This document shows, one piece after another, positions 54,507 to 64,000 of a DNA stretch of 64,000 nt. Each line of letters begins with the position of its first letter. Position 1 is the first letter of the stretch. Source of the stretch: Staphylotrichum longicolle (taxonomy: Eukaryota; Ascomycota; Sordariomycetes; Sordariales; Chaetomiaceae). Below the pieces are notes generated by a model. The model was not told the origin of the DNA. It was given only the letters and a program-made list of their open reading frames with translations, and did not search any database. The stretch covers positions 1,374,468 through 1,438,467 of the forward strand of contig JAHCVI010000005.1 of the NCBI GenBank assembly GCA_019096155.1. The letters are read 5' to 3'. The position numbers and the translations under genes were made by a program.

Positions 54507-56600
54507 TTAGATGATGGGAACAATGTGCTGCCACAGCCCCGATAGCAGCACATCACTGTTGTCAGGCGCAGTCCAAAACAGCATCGCCATCAACAGACAC
54601 CGCCAGACCAACACCATATCGATCCTGTCCTCCTGCGTGGGGGCGTGACCGGCCTCCACGTCTGCCGGCCTACCCATCCGGAGAGGGTTATTTCCCGCCC
54701 ACGCCCGCCAGCTCTGACAGGCCGGATCGATTATCTGCACGAGGACACTCAGAGACGGTAGCGGCTCCCCCTGCCGACCCATGGTCGCCGCGAACCGCAG
54801 CAGCTCGCCCGGGCTGTGGCTCGCGAGGTACTGGGCCTCCTTTTCGCGTGTGGACCCCGTCTCCGGTTCTGCGGCTGGCGGGAACCCTTGCATGCCGGAG
54901 TACCCGCCGTCGTGGAGAAACCCGCTCAGAGCCTCAAGAAGCGTCGAGTGCTGGCTGACGGCGTGGCCTCGCGCCCCGGAGTTCACTGTGGTGGGGGGGT
55001 TGTCGCTGTCAGCAAGAGGAGGAACAGGGGATGATGATGATGACCCCTTTTTCGTTTTCGCGTGCAACTCTAACATGCCCTTGCTAAAGGCCCACTCAAT
55101 GTCGAGGAGCGTTGTCGTGGCGAGAAAGAGCGCAGTGGCGCGGCACCGCACAATCTTGACGTTGTTTAGGGACGCGAGCCAGTCGTCCAGCCGCTGGAGC
55201 TGCTGCAGCGCCTGGTTTCGGAAAGCGGACTTGCGCGCGTGGTGGAAGCCGTTGAACCAGGCGCGGAACTCGTCGTACGAGTTGACGAGCCGCACGCTCG
55301 CCTGGAGGAGGTGCAGGTACCAGTCCGCTTGCGCTGGGTTCGTTTGTGGAGCAGCAGCCGGAAGGTCAGACGCATGAACGGGGCCAGGCACCGGACGAGC
55401 CGTCGACGTCGTCGTGGGCTCTTTGATCGGCTTCCATTCCTCAGTGAGATCCGCGGGTTCGACCAGAGCCGGCAGGGTGTTGTTGTCCTTGGTGGACCAC
55501 CTCATGTCGCTGAAAACGTCCTGGAAGTCTCCCTCGTCCAGCCCCCAGCGCGCTGTCGCCCAGAATTTGCTGCTCAGGGCGAGCGCCGAAAGCAGGTTCG
55601 GCTCGCGCGCAACTCGCGAGGGGATGAGGGCGGGGGGGTAGTTGGGCGTCTTGCCAACCAGCAGCCAGAGGAGGTGATGGTCGCCGTGGCGGGTGTAGAG
55701 ATGCACCTGGGAGCACAGCTGGGGCGTCGTGCTCCCGCAGCCCTTGTGGACGAGGTTCAGCACGTTTTCGGGGTTGGGCCGGCTGATGGCGCTGACAATC
55801 TCGGGTTCGTTTTTGCCCCTCGGCCCGGCCAGGAGCTCGCTGAGAGCCACATCCCCTGCCGCGTGATGCATGTCCTGCGACATCCGCTTTCGGGGCGTCC
55901 ACGAGTGGTGTGTCTTGCCGGTTCCCCCTCCGTAATGGGAGAAGGCGCCGACGACGCCCAAGACGGGGTGCTGGCGGAAGTCGAACTGGAAGCTGTCGCC
56001 GACCATGACGGGGTAGGGCGACTGGGCGTCGGTGTGCCATTGGTCGGCGCCCGCACACGCTGCGGCCGTGACAATGAAGCCGACCTCGGCGTAGGCCGGG
56101 GCCGCCAGTATGTCGGCGGGCAGGTAGTCAGCTGACGTTTCTCGGTGGGGGACCTCCTCGGGGTTGGTAATAGTTGGGTCCGATCCCATCTTGTTCAGGA
56201 AGCCGACCCACGACGCTGTCGTGTTGGTATCGCCCGCGGTCATCTCCGGCATCCTTTTGATGCCGGACAATCTCAAAACCGGCGTGTAAGCCGTGCTCTC
56301 CCACGTTAGGCCGCGCCAGTGCCATCTGCGGCGCGTCTTGGTGGACCACTCGCCGATGGCGCGGGCGCTCGATTTGCGGCGACCTGGGCCGGCGGCTGCC
56401 ATCACGGCTGCGTAGACTGAGGCCAGGGCGAAGATGGCGGCGAGTAGGCCAACCGGCGCCGTGAAGCCGAACGTGACGGGGTCCCAGTTGAACTTCTCGT
56501 CATCGTCCTTGGTCTTTTTGTCGTAAAGGTTGAGCAGCATCCGAAGGAGACAGTCGGTCGAGTTTGCGTCCTGGGGACAGCCCGAGTCGATCCCGGACAT
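54507..56600 (-). CDS. hypothetical membrane protein, 697 residues
   Basis: A single open frame starting at 56600 (MSGIDSGCPQDANSTDCLL). One membrane segment (FTAPVGLLAAIFALASVYAA, extended by VMAAAGPGRRKSSARAIGEW) lies at residues about 46-72. This membrane segment followed by a 'GPGRRK...AIGEWS' run and 'TRRRWHWRGLTWES' is shared by a group of large ascomycete proteins of unknown function. Later blocks (LLWLLVGKTPNYPPALIPSR and LLDIEWAFSKGMLELHAKTK) show no known domain. The C-terminal part (LVWRCLLMAMLFWTAPDNSD) may re-enter the membrane. The frame is intact through 2.1 kb, unlike several other genes in the window. Function unknown. Confidence 0.75.
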   Translation of the reverse strand: MSGIDSGCPQDANSTDCLLRMLLNLYDKKTKDDDEKFNWDPVTFGFTAPVGLLAAIFALASVYAAVMAAAGPGRRKSSARAIGEWSTKTRRRWHWRGLTWESTAYTPVLRLSGIKRMPEMTAGDTNTTASWVGFLNKMGSDPTITNPEEVPHRETSADYLPADILAAPAYAEVGFIVTAAACAGADQWHTDAQSPYPVMVGDSFQFDFRQHPVLGVVGAFSHYGGGTGKTHHSWTPRKRMSQDMHHAAGDVALSELLAGPRGKNEPEIVSAISRPNPENVLNLVHKGCGSTTPQLCSQVHLYTRHGDHHLLWLLVGKTPNYPPALIPSRVAREPNLLSALALSSKFWATARWGLDEGDFQDVFSDMRWSTKDNNTLPALVEPADLTEEWKPIKEPTTTSTARPVPGPVHASDLPAAAPQTNPAQADWYLHLLQASVRLVNSYDEFRAWFNGFHHARKSAFRNQALQQLQRLDDWLASLNNVKIVRCRATALFLATTTLLDIEWAFSKGMLELHAKTKKGSSSSSPVPPLADSDNPPTTVNSGARGHAVSQHSTLLEALSGFLHDGGYSGMQGFPPAAEPETGSTREKEAQYLASHSPGELLRFAATMGRQGEPLPSLSVLVQIIDPACQSWRAWAGNNPLRMGRPADVEAGHAPTQEDRIDMVLVWRCLLMAMLFWTAPDNSDVLLSGLWQHIVPII

Positions 56601-57666
56601 GTTGTGCAGGTCAGGAGGACAGAGTGGGATAGCGGGGTTGAAAAGGGTGCGGGAAAAGCTGAGAATCGGAGCGGGTGCTGGAGGAGGCCAAAGTGCAACT
56701 CTTCTCTTCTATTTCAGCTTCTTCAAGGAACGGGGCGGGAACTCACGCATGTTGTCGTTGCTTGCCCTTTCTGGTTGCCATTGGTGCCCAACTAAACTAC
56801 AGAGCCTTCAGAGGTGATACAGCATAAACTAATGCAACAAGGTCTTGGTGGCTGAGAGGAGTGATCCTGATTTGCTTAGAAAATGCATCCTTGCAGGCTC
56901 AGCCCAAAACGATACCAATCTTCGTCTCGGGGAACTGCCGCAACATCTCTCGTGGATCGAATCTCGATCCATGGACACTGGAGGCGCCGCAGGGCCCGGC
57001 GACAGGACCTTGTATTCGTGGTTCCGGCTCCTACGTTGCCCAGAAATATCAGGGTTGAGGGTTCAAATATCTTCGTCCTCCTCAAGTTGAAGTCGTGTAT
57101 TGAGCGAAACCTCTCATCATGGGTAATGGACACACTGCGTGACAGCGAGAACGCCAACGACACGCTGGCCCCGGTCGAGTAAGACCTCAGACTGCTTCAA
57201 CTGCTCATCGACTACTACTATGTCAACTCTCATCAGATATACAGTGGAAGTCCCGAAGCATTGCCGCTGATGTATCCGAATATTATAGGCATTTGGGTTG
57301 CTGTGGGCAAACTTGCCAGCAAGGCAGTGCCCCTGCTTTTGGATTAAGATCCAGGATTTCCATCGGACCGTTTTCAACCTTTGCTTCAAGCAACCCGGAC
57401 TCAGATGACCGATTGCATGAGATTGGGTCCTACCTTTCGAACGGGAGGACAGCGGCTCGCAACTGTTACCCTTTGGCATTCCGCAGATCCTTGAAAGAAT
57501 AAATCGTTTGCAGTCCGGTACTTCGATTTATCCCTCGAGCATCAAGAGCTATTGAACGGCATTCTGGTTGCATCCCAAAACACCCAGGTCAAAAAGCTTT
57601 GAGAGTATCGCAACATGAGCAACGAGAATGCAAAGAGGTATGCTTCTATGCTTGAATAAGGCACTA
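56601..57666. other. intergenic, no gene seen
   Basis: About 1 kb between minus-strand genes, with a few short frames only. Confidence 0.5.
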
Positions 57667-59303
57667 TCACTTGCTTTCCCCGTAGTTTATCTCGCTCAAG
57701 ATTGCAGAGGCAGCCACCGAAGCCCCCGGAGTCTCAGCACACAGTGCCGCCAGCTCCCGAGCCCTTGTCCTCATCCTCTGGGCCTTGGGACCAAGCACAA
57801 CATCGACAAGGATGGGACCAAGCTCCCATGCCCTGCACTGTGGCATCGCCTGCTTGCTTCCCCAACGGCCAATGCCCAGGAACTCAGCCCTGTTCGCAAA
57901 GTCGTAACAATCCAACCAACTGGGGAGGACTACTTGGGGAATACCAGTCCTGGAGATAGTTAGCAGATAGCAACACACACCAGGACGAGTCGTACTCACG
58001 TCAAGGCATCGTGAAACGAATTCGCTCCCCCATGGTTGACCGAACACACGACCGTCCCCACCTGGAGTACCGCGGACGGTTGGGGCTTCACCCACGCCAC
58101 AATCCTCACCCGATCAGCCTCCAACTGCTCCCCAATAACGCCATAAACCTTCGTCCCCACCCCAACCCCATAACCACTCTTATCCTTCTTCAACTTCCAA
58201 AGCACCTGCAGGCCCCCCATCACCCCCTCCGCCGCTTCAAGCAACTCCATCACCGCCACCGCCATCTCCACCGCCTCCTCCTCCCCCATCTCCCTATGCG
58301 TCCCTAGACTGATAAACACCGTCGGCCCCTGCTTCAACCACGCCTCCAACGGCGCATCCACCTCCCGCACCGCCGGAACCGGCCGGATCACAGGTCCGCA
58401 GGGAGTCAGATTCCGCGGCACGGCCGCCAGCGGAAAATCAATCTCTGGCCGGTTCGCGACCAGGATCTGCTGACCCGGCAGCGGGCGGAACATAAGGGTG
58501 TCAAAGGTCACGAGGTCGGCGCCGAGGGCGTGCTTGACGTAGCCTGCGGTGGTACGCACGCTGCGGTCGGTAAGGGCGTAGTAGATCTGGAAGAGGGAGA
58601 GGAGGATGTTGAGGGGGATGAGATGGAGCGGGACGGGGAAGGAGATGGCGGAGCCCATGCTGCGAAGGGAGGGAGGGGGTTAGTGTCCGCGGGCGAAAGG
58701 GGAGGGCGGTTTTGGGGGGTTCAGGGGGAGGGGGGGTTTTTGGGCGGCCTACACTGGGTATTTCCAGAACATGGCACCCCATGGCTGGAGAGCGGCGGCA
58801 AAGTCTTTGAGAGTGTTTGGCGACAGGACGAGATGGTTGTACTTGAGATGACGGCATGCTGTGAGGACGGGGCAGAGGAGGGAGTCGACAACGATGATGT
58901 CGGGCTGGACGTCGTCGACAATTCTGACAAAGCTCTTGTAGATCTGGACAAACTCGGGCCCGTCCCAGGGCAGCAGGAGACTCATGACCATGCTGAGGAC
59001 CTCGGTCGTGGAGGAGAAGTTGGGTCGCTTCAGTAAGGCTGCTTCGAGCTGCTCAGTGCCTTTCATTGCTTTGACGGCTTCCATCAAATTTGGCCCATCT
59101 AGCAAGTGGAAGTGCCATGGTCGTGCGCCTTGTGTGCACTGTCTCGAGTACTCTGAGGCGGATGAGACATCGTCCGAGATCGGGGCGAATGAGGCGAAAT
59201 GGATCTGGACATCAGAATCGAGGGCTTGGAGTGAGTGAGCAACAGCCAGGAAGACGTTAGCCTGTCCGTATTCACTATTCACAGCCAAGAGAATCTTCTT
59301 CAT
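57667..59303 (-). CDS. UDP-glycosyltransferase (GT1 family)
   Basis: Exons 59303-58753, 58659-58000 and 57949-57667 join at GTAGGC...GCAG and GTGAGT...CCAG sites to 497 residues. The N-terminal domain starts MKKILLAVNSEYGQANVFLA, with the His-like acceptor-side position in the Rossmann start replaced by the AVNSEYGQ loop. It contains DDVQPDIIVVDSLLCPVLTA. The C-terminal nucleotide-sugar domain has PTVFISLGTHREM, RIVAWVKPQPSAVLQVGTV, CSVNHGGANSFHDAL and GIPQVVLPSWLDCYDFANRA, the PSPG-like region. The family transfers glucose or similar sugars from UDP to sterols, lipids or secondary metabolites; the acceptor is unknown. The usual His after the first beta-strand is missing in its normal place, so activity is not certain. 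It starts 280 bp from the DUF3638 relic on the other strand. Confidence 0.87.
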
Positions 59304-59584
59304 GGTTGGGACTCGGAGAATTGGTCATTCAGCAGCTTGAGCAAATCGTCGGTGATGAAAGGACGAGTAGTCCTGAAAAGGGGGCTGTTGCCTTTTTGCC
59401 TATCTGCGAATTTGACACTAAATTCCTTCTTGCATGGTTCCTGCTGACGTGGGACGTTCAGGGCATGGATGGTCCCTTTGTGCATGGGATGAACCAATGA
59501 AGGGCCCGTCAGCTTACTTGACTAACAGGGGCACTTTTTGCGACGAGCTGGCCCCCAAAGATACCATTGTTCTTGCGGCAATTT

Positions 59585-61535
59585 TCAGGTGTGAACCTCA
59601 AGGACAACGCACCCTGCGACCAGAGTCTGCTCCCGGTTCTGCGGTATGCGAACCTCACCATCGATCTCTACCTTGCCAATCTCGTCTCTCCGAAGGAGGC
59701 GCGAGAGTTTCCGCTGAAGCTCCCTGCCTCTGGGTGGGATCCTGGCAAGTAAACAATTCAGCCCTGACTGATTTCGGCGAGACCCATGTCTTGTCTTCCT
59801 TGACCAGGCACATACGGGGGGCACAGACCTGAAGCTGCCAGATTCCTCCCGCGTCGCGCTCACCCTGAGGCTCGAACTAACGAAGGACACATACACGTGT
59901 ACATTGGTGCAAGGTATGCATGGCTAGCCGCGTCAGTCTCTTACACCCGTTCTCCCGTCGGCCAAAGAGCGGCGGACACCAATTGATCAATACAATCGTG
60001 ACATCCCTTCCCACTTCCCCTTCCTCTTCCTCCTTTGATGTTGTTAACAGTGTCTCACCACAGCCTGTATGGGATTTGAGAAAGCTCGGAAACGGCCAGT
60101 CCGCCACACTTTGTGTCTCTCCTGAGATGCAAAAGCGGATTCGAAGGGTTGGGAAAGATTGTAGACCCTCGTCCACTTCCTGTCACAGACGTCTTGGTGT
60201 GCGCCACTACTGAAACATGGGACGATGCAGACAGCAGTCTTCCACTATGAGCAACGTAAGGGATCCGCCACCAGCATCGGCTGTCGTTTAGGACTCGAGG
60301 ACCGGGTGGATAAGACCGGCAACCTATCAGCCAAAAGACCTCTGTAGCTACTTGGGGGACGAAGCGTAGCGGCTCTCGGCGCGGTATCGCCCCTTATCTG
60401 AGGCAAACGAGCCTACGACGCTCAAAGTATTACTGCGAAGCTCAAGAAAGCCGAGCAACTCCAGTCTCAGCAAGACCAATTCTCAAAAGTCAAAGCTAAA
60501 TGTGTTGACTTTGACCTCGCCCACCTCGATGCGATGGGTGCCCCCAGAAGGAACAAGAGCGGGAGCTGGCCCCTGGGCTGGAGCGAAAGCGTCAAGTCCG
60601 GTGTCCCCGTCCCAAGCAGCCTGCATCGCACAGCCTCTATCCGAATGTCAAGAAGTTTGCCGTTCCCGGTATCCTGGAGTCGGGTGTCTACCAGCCCAGC
60701 CTTTCTTCCTGCGCTCCAGTCTCTTCAAAAGACCTCCGCATCCGACCTGTTCCCCGCCACGACCTTTCCCAGCGCGTCTTCGTGATCGCCGACTTTGCCG
60801 TGACCATTGGGGTAGAAAGCAACTTAACATCCCGTAGGGACCCCCGACCAACGCCCCGTCCAATGGCTCCTCACCCCCAAGCCGTCGACACATCCCAAGC
60901 CAAATATGGCATGGACATGGTCATCACCAGCCTCAAGAAAGCCAACGTGCTCATCCCCCCTCCTCAATTCCAACCATTCTCTCCCGATTAACCCCGTCTT
61001 CCTGCGCGCCTATCCCCCCCAAATCAAGCCTGTCCTTCGCGTCCCTCGAAGACTTGAACGCCTACACCGTCCCCCCAACCCCAACTATACCGAGCTCAAC
61101 CTCTTCGCAGGCCGGCTCTACATCAGCTCCTACCCCGCCTACCTCCGCCTCTGCCGCTACATCGGCCTCTCCCACGCGGAGAACAACGGCGACCGGGACA
61201 TGGCCGCGGACGGGTTCGTCGGGCAGAAAGGGCCCGAGGGAACTTGCGCATTTGAGACGAGCCCCGTGGCGCTCTTGGGCGTGCTGGTGAAGCGTGTCAG
61301 GAGGGACTGCTTGTATGTGGCGGGGACGCATCTGGGGGAGGGTGTGGCGGGGAAGATTTTGGGGGGGGGGATTTTGAGTCTGAGGGGGTTGGGAAAGATC
61401 GGGAAGATAGGGAAGATGAAGAGGAGGGGAGTAAAGACGTGGATGTGGATGTGGGGGGTGCTGGGGAAGGGGAGTGAAGGGGGGTGTGGCCCGGGGAAGA
61501 GGGTGCCGGGAGAGAGTCGTGGTCATGGGAGATGA
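59585..61535 (+). pseudogene. DUF3638/DUF3645-type gene relic (C-terminal remnant)
   Basis: Pieces of the C-terminal third of a giant fungal DUF3638-type protein (usually about 3,000 residues) appear in order but in changing frames with stops. In order they are: LPVLRYANLTIDLYLANLVS with FPLKLPASGWD (59610-59750); GGTDLKLPDSSRVALTLRLE and LTKDTYTCTLVQ (59815-59912); KLGNGQSATLCVSPEMQKRI (60090-60140); ETWDDADSSLPLW (60210-60250); EQLQSQQDQFSKVKAKCVDF followed by DLAHLDAMGA (60450-60545); VFVIADFAVTI (60777-60810); and NLFAGRLYISSYPAYLRLCR, MAADGFVG and KRVRRDCLYVAGTHLGEGV (61100-61350). Segments normally lying between the first two pieces are missing, so an internal deletion occurred. The tail of 61360-61510 is G-rich and carries no family signal. 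Family assignment comes from remembered motif order and should be confirmed. Confidence 0.7.
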
Positions 61536-62397
61536 ATGGAGACGAGTAAGAGTGTTTCAACTGGCGGTTCGTCGATGCTGGCTGAGATGTGGGCAGACCT
61601 TTTTTGTCAGGTGGAAGGCGTATTCACTTGTATTGTTTACATGAAGGGGTAGAACTTGTTCGGCTTTAGTCAAAGGAATGTCATATCTGCTCTACCTTTG
61701 TCCTCGTTGCGGTGCTTCATCTGCGCGACTCTGATCTTGTCTCATATTATCGCTCTTGAACACACACCCGGTGATGTGTTTTGATGAGATCAGATTTCCT
61801 AGCACTGACGAGTCTAATCGAGAGAGGCAAACTACAGAACACCGCCTCGAACTCATTGCTGAGAGGCGACATGGAAAGCTTAAAACCCGAGAGCCGCCGG
61901 ATGCAGAACCAGATTTAGCGCGCCAATCCAGCCCGTGCCGCACGCTAATAAGACCCTCGCGTTGCACAGGTCTGCTTAGCCGCGATTCTACAGGGGTTCT
62001 GTGGTATTTTTGCAGGATCTTGCCCCCAGGCAATCGACGATGGTTGGCTGCGGAGCATGAGACCCGAAATGGGGCGCGGGTTCAGGTGTTCCTGTTGGTC
62101 CCGGTCCCGCTCACAGGGCAGCCGATAGTCAGAAGCTCGTCAGCAGCGTTATGGGGTCTAAAATGGCAGGTGTTCGATCGGCCGCGGAGGCCAAGAAGCG
62201 CGCCAGCGGGCGCGGCGCAGCACCTGGCCAGGCCGCTGGTCCCTTTTGTCATCAAGGCAGGATTCCCGAATTTTCTTGAGGATTACCCCAGGGTTGTGTT
62301 GTGCGGCACACCGTCGAGATCAGATCGATTTTGCTCCGGAATCTGGAACACAGGTTCTCCAGAGATGTCCTCGAACACAGCTCCCACACGACCGAGC
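61536..62397. other. intergenic, no gene seen
   Basis: Lies between the relic and the membrane-protein gene. A frame runs through part of it into the next gene but has no features before the Met at 62365 or 62398. Confidence 0.5.
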
Positions 62398-63427
62398 ATG
62401 GCGACGAGCATACGTGCGATGTTGGCAGCGGCCTTCTCGGTGTCCGGGGCCGCGGGCCAGGACGCAAGCAAGAAACCAAAGTTCGCGTACCCGCCAGACG
62501 GTTCGACGCTGGTGTTCAATATGATGGACACGGTCATGGTCACGTACACGGCCTTCTACGATACCGGGACGCTCTACACATTTTGCCAGCCCGGGACGGG
62601 GAAGATGAGTAAGTGTCGACCCCCAGCTCCCCGCCGGCGCCGGCAGAAAGAGACATACTCACCGGGTGGCAGTCTACCAGCAAAAGGCGCCAGGGTTCAC
62701 CGCCAGCGTGCCCATCCTCCTCAACTTCACATCCCCGACGCCCTGCTGGTTCAACATCCGGACGGGCGTGGACGGCATCGACGGCGAGAACAGCGCGACC
62801 TTCAACCTCATCGGCGAGGAGCGCAGCACAGGGCGTAAGGTATTTGGGCCGGACACCGACCCGGGGACCACGTCATCGACCGTCTCGACCTCTTCAACCT
62901 CGACGGCATCATCATCGAGCACGACGAGAACGGGCAATCCTGCAGCAGCGACAACCACCACGAGTGGCAGCAGCAGCAGCAGCACCAGCACAGCAAACCC
63001 CACGCCCACCGACACCCCAGCGCCAGCATCAGGCGGCCTCAGCGCAGGCGCATCAGCAGGCATCGGCGTCGGCGCAGCGCTGGGCGTCCTCCTCCTCGCG
63101 GCCCTCGCATTCATATTCTGGCGGCGGCGGCGGAGGCAGCGCCAATACGCAACGGCAGCGACAGCGGAGATGGACGGCAGCAACGGCGGCGGAGGTGCGC
63201 CTCCATACGGCTTCGGAGGCGGAAGTGAAATCGGTAACGGATACGGCCACGGCTACGGCGGCCCGGGGATGGGGTACGGCAACGGATACGGCGGGGGCGG
63301 CGACGCGCAGCAGCACAAGTGGGCGCAGCAGGTGGGCGAGCTGGACACGGTGCACACGCCGGCCGAGATTGCGACGTCAGCGCCGGGGACGGGGACGGGG
63401 CGGACGCATCACGAGATGTCGGCGTGA
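62398..63427 (+). CDS. signal-anchored single-pass membrane protein with Ser/Thr stalk
   Basis: Exons 62398-62608 and 62673-63427 join at GTAAGT...GGCAG to 321 residues. The Met at 62398 (MATSIRAMLAAAFSVSGAAG) gives the better signal peptide; an in-frame Met lies 33 nt earlier. The short ectodomain contains DGSTLVFNMMDTVMVTYTAF, YTFCQPGTGKM and TPCWFNIRT, with one Cys in each exon. A long Ser/Thr stalk follows, then a membrane helix (AGIGVGAALGVLLLAALAFI) ending in FWRRRRRQRQ. The cytoplasmic tail has Gly/Tyr repeats (GYGHGYGGPGMGYGNGYGG). This layout is that of fungal wall-sensor-like or Mid2-like proteins, but the ectodomain family is not one I can name. Confidence 0.8.
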
Positions 63428-64000
63428 TGATTGCGGATGGGTGCGGGTCGCGGATTTGGCGGTGAGAGGAGAGGGGGGTGTTCGTGGGATTGGGTCGGAT
63501 GATGCGGGTGCGGATCGGATCGGGTCGGGGGAGTCCGAGGTGTGGTGTGGTGAGGCGGTGCATTGGAAGGGAGGAGAAGAGGAGGTTGCTGCAGGGCAGG
63601 GCAGGGCAGGCATAATGACGAGAGCGGGAGGGTGGCATGGTTCGTTGCTGTTCTGCTGTGGCCTTTTGTTCTGTTACTGTTAGGTGGGGGGAGGGGTCAA
63701 GATGGCTGCATGTCGCGTGCATGCGCGTGGGATTTTGGTATTCACAGATAGCGAGGAGTTGGGTGGGCATCATTGTGCACTTTTTTTGCGGTAGCTGTCG
63801 GGCGTTAATTGATGGTTTGGATTGGCGCATCTTGCATCGCGGAATCTTGCTCGGAGTCGCAATTGTTCTATCTCCGAGCGGCGAGAGCTCTGGAATCTCG
63901 ATCAAAGAAGCTGGCACCTTCCAAAAGAAAGGGGTTCCAGAGCTTTGCAGCGCTGCGAGTGGCTGATGACTCAGCGTGCCCAGGCGCTAAAACTCAACAA
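63428..64000. other. right edge, no gene seen
   Basis: 3' flank of the membrane-protein gene; GC-rich repeats and no supported gene. Confidence 0.5.

Noticed and set aside
55239..56135. 298-residue open frame on the plus strand
   Set aside because: Antisense to the 697-residue membrane protein; composition and lack of domains mark it as a shadow.
1..64000. Secondary-metabolite gene cluster
   Set aside because: A monooxygenase and a glycosyltransferase are present, but 27 kb apart and with no polyketide synthase, NRPS or terpene synthase between them.
1..64000. CRISPR array or bacterial operons
   Set aside because: No regularly spaced repeats; all genes have fungal introns and families.

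Overview
The window is nuclear DNA from a filamentous ascomycete, most likely a lignocellulose-degrading member of the Sordariales (Chaetomiaceae-like). The reasons are short GT-AG introns of about 50-90 nt, GC-rich coding sequence, two tRNA genes with introns after anticodon position 37, fungal-specific families (HET domain, DUF4246, RGS, cAMP-receptor-like GPCR), and secreted esterases carrying fungal cellulose-binding CBM1 modules. The genus is an inference. No bacterial, organellar or viral genes were seen.

Layout. 1-10 kb: a frame-broken alpha/beta hydrolase running off the left edge (-), tRNA-Tyr, a small Cys/His protein, a DEDDh RNA exonuclease, a DUF4246 protein and a HET-domain protein. 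11-25.6 kb: tRNA-Lys, a Cys-rich single-pass membrane protein, a Skp1-like protein, an RGS protein with membrane segments, a CBM1-CE16 acetylesterase, and two unrecognised membrane proteins. 26.8-33 kb: a small membrane protein, an FAD monooxygenase with a complete Fot1/pogo-type transposon in one intron, and an F-box protein. 33.6-41 kb: a CE1-CBM1 esterase, a secreted low-complexity Gly/Tyr-rich protein, and a GH94 phosphorylase of the cellobionic-acid phosphorylase type. 44-54 kb: two poorly known proteins and, after a 4.5-kb gene-free stretch, a cAMP-receptor-like GPCR. 54.5-64 kb: a 697-aa membrane protein, a UDP-glycosyltransferase, a decayed C-terminal relic of a giant DUF3638-type gene, and a signal-anchored membrane protein.

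Functional themes. CE16-CBM1, CE1-CBM1 and GH94 fit plant cell-wall use: deacetylation or deferuloylation of hemicellulose outside the cell, and phosphorolysis of cellobionic acid made by LPMO or cellobiose dehydrogenase. The genes are separate and not a tight cluster. RGS and GPCR genes bear on G-protein signalling; the Skp1-like and F-box proteins bear on SCF ubiquitin ligases.

The best finding is the transposon: 1,854 bp, 44-bp terminal inverted repeats identical over their length, TA target duplication. It sits in a monooxygenase intron a few bases before the splice acceptor, so the host protein stays in frame if the enlarged intron is still spliced. A second pattern is that many otherwise well-conserved genes are broken by single-base losses, often in C/G or A runs. 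This points to residual indel errors in the assembly, so frame-broken genes here should not be called pseudogenes without checking; the DUF3638 relic is the exception.
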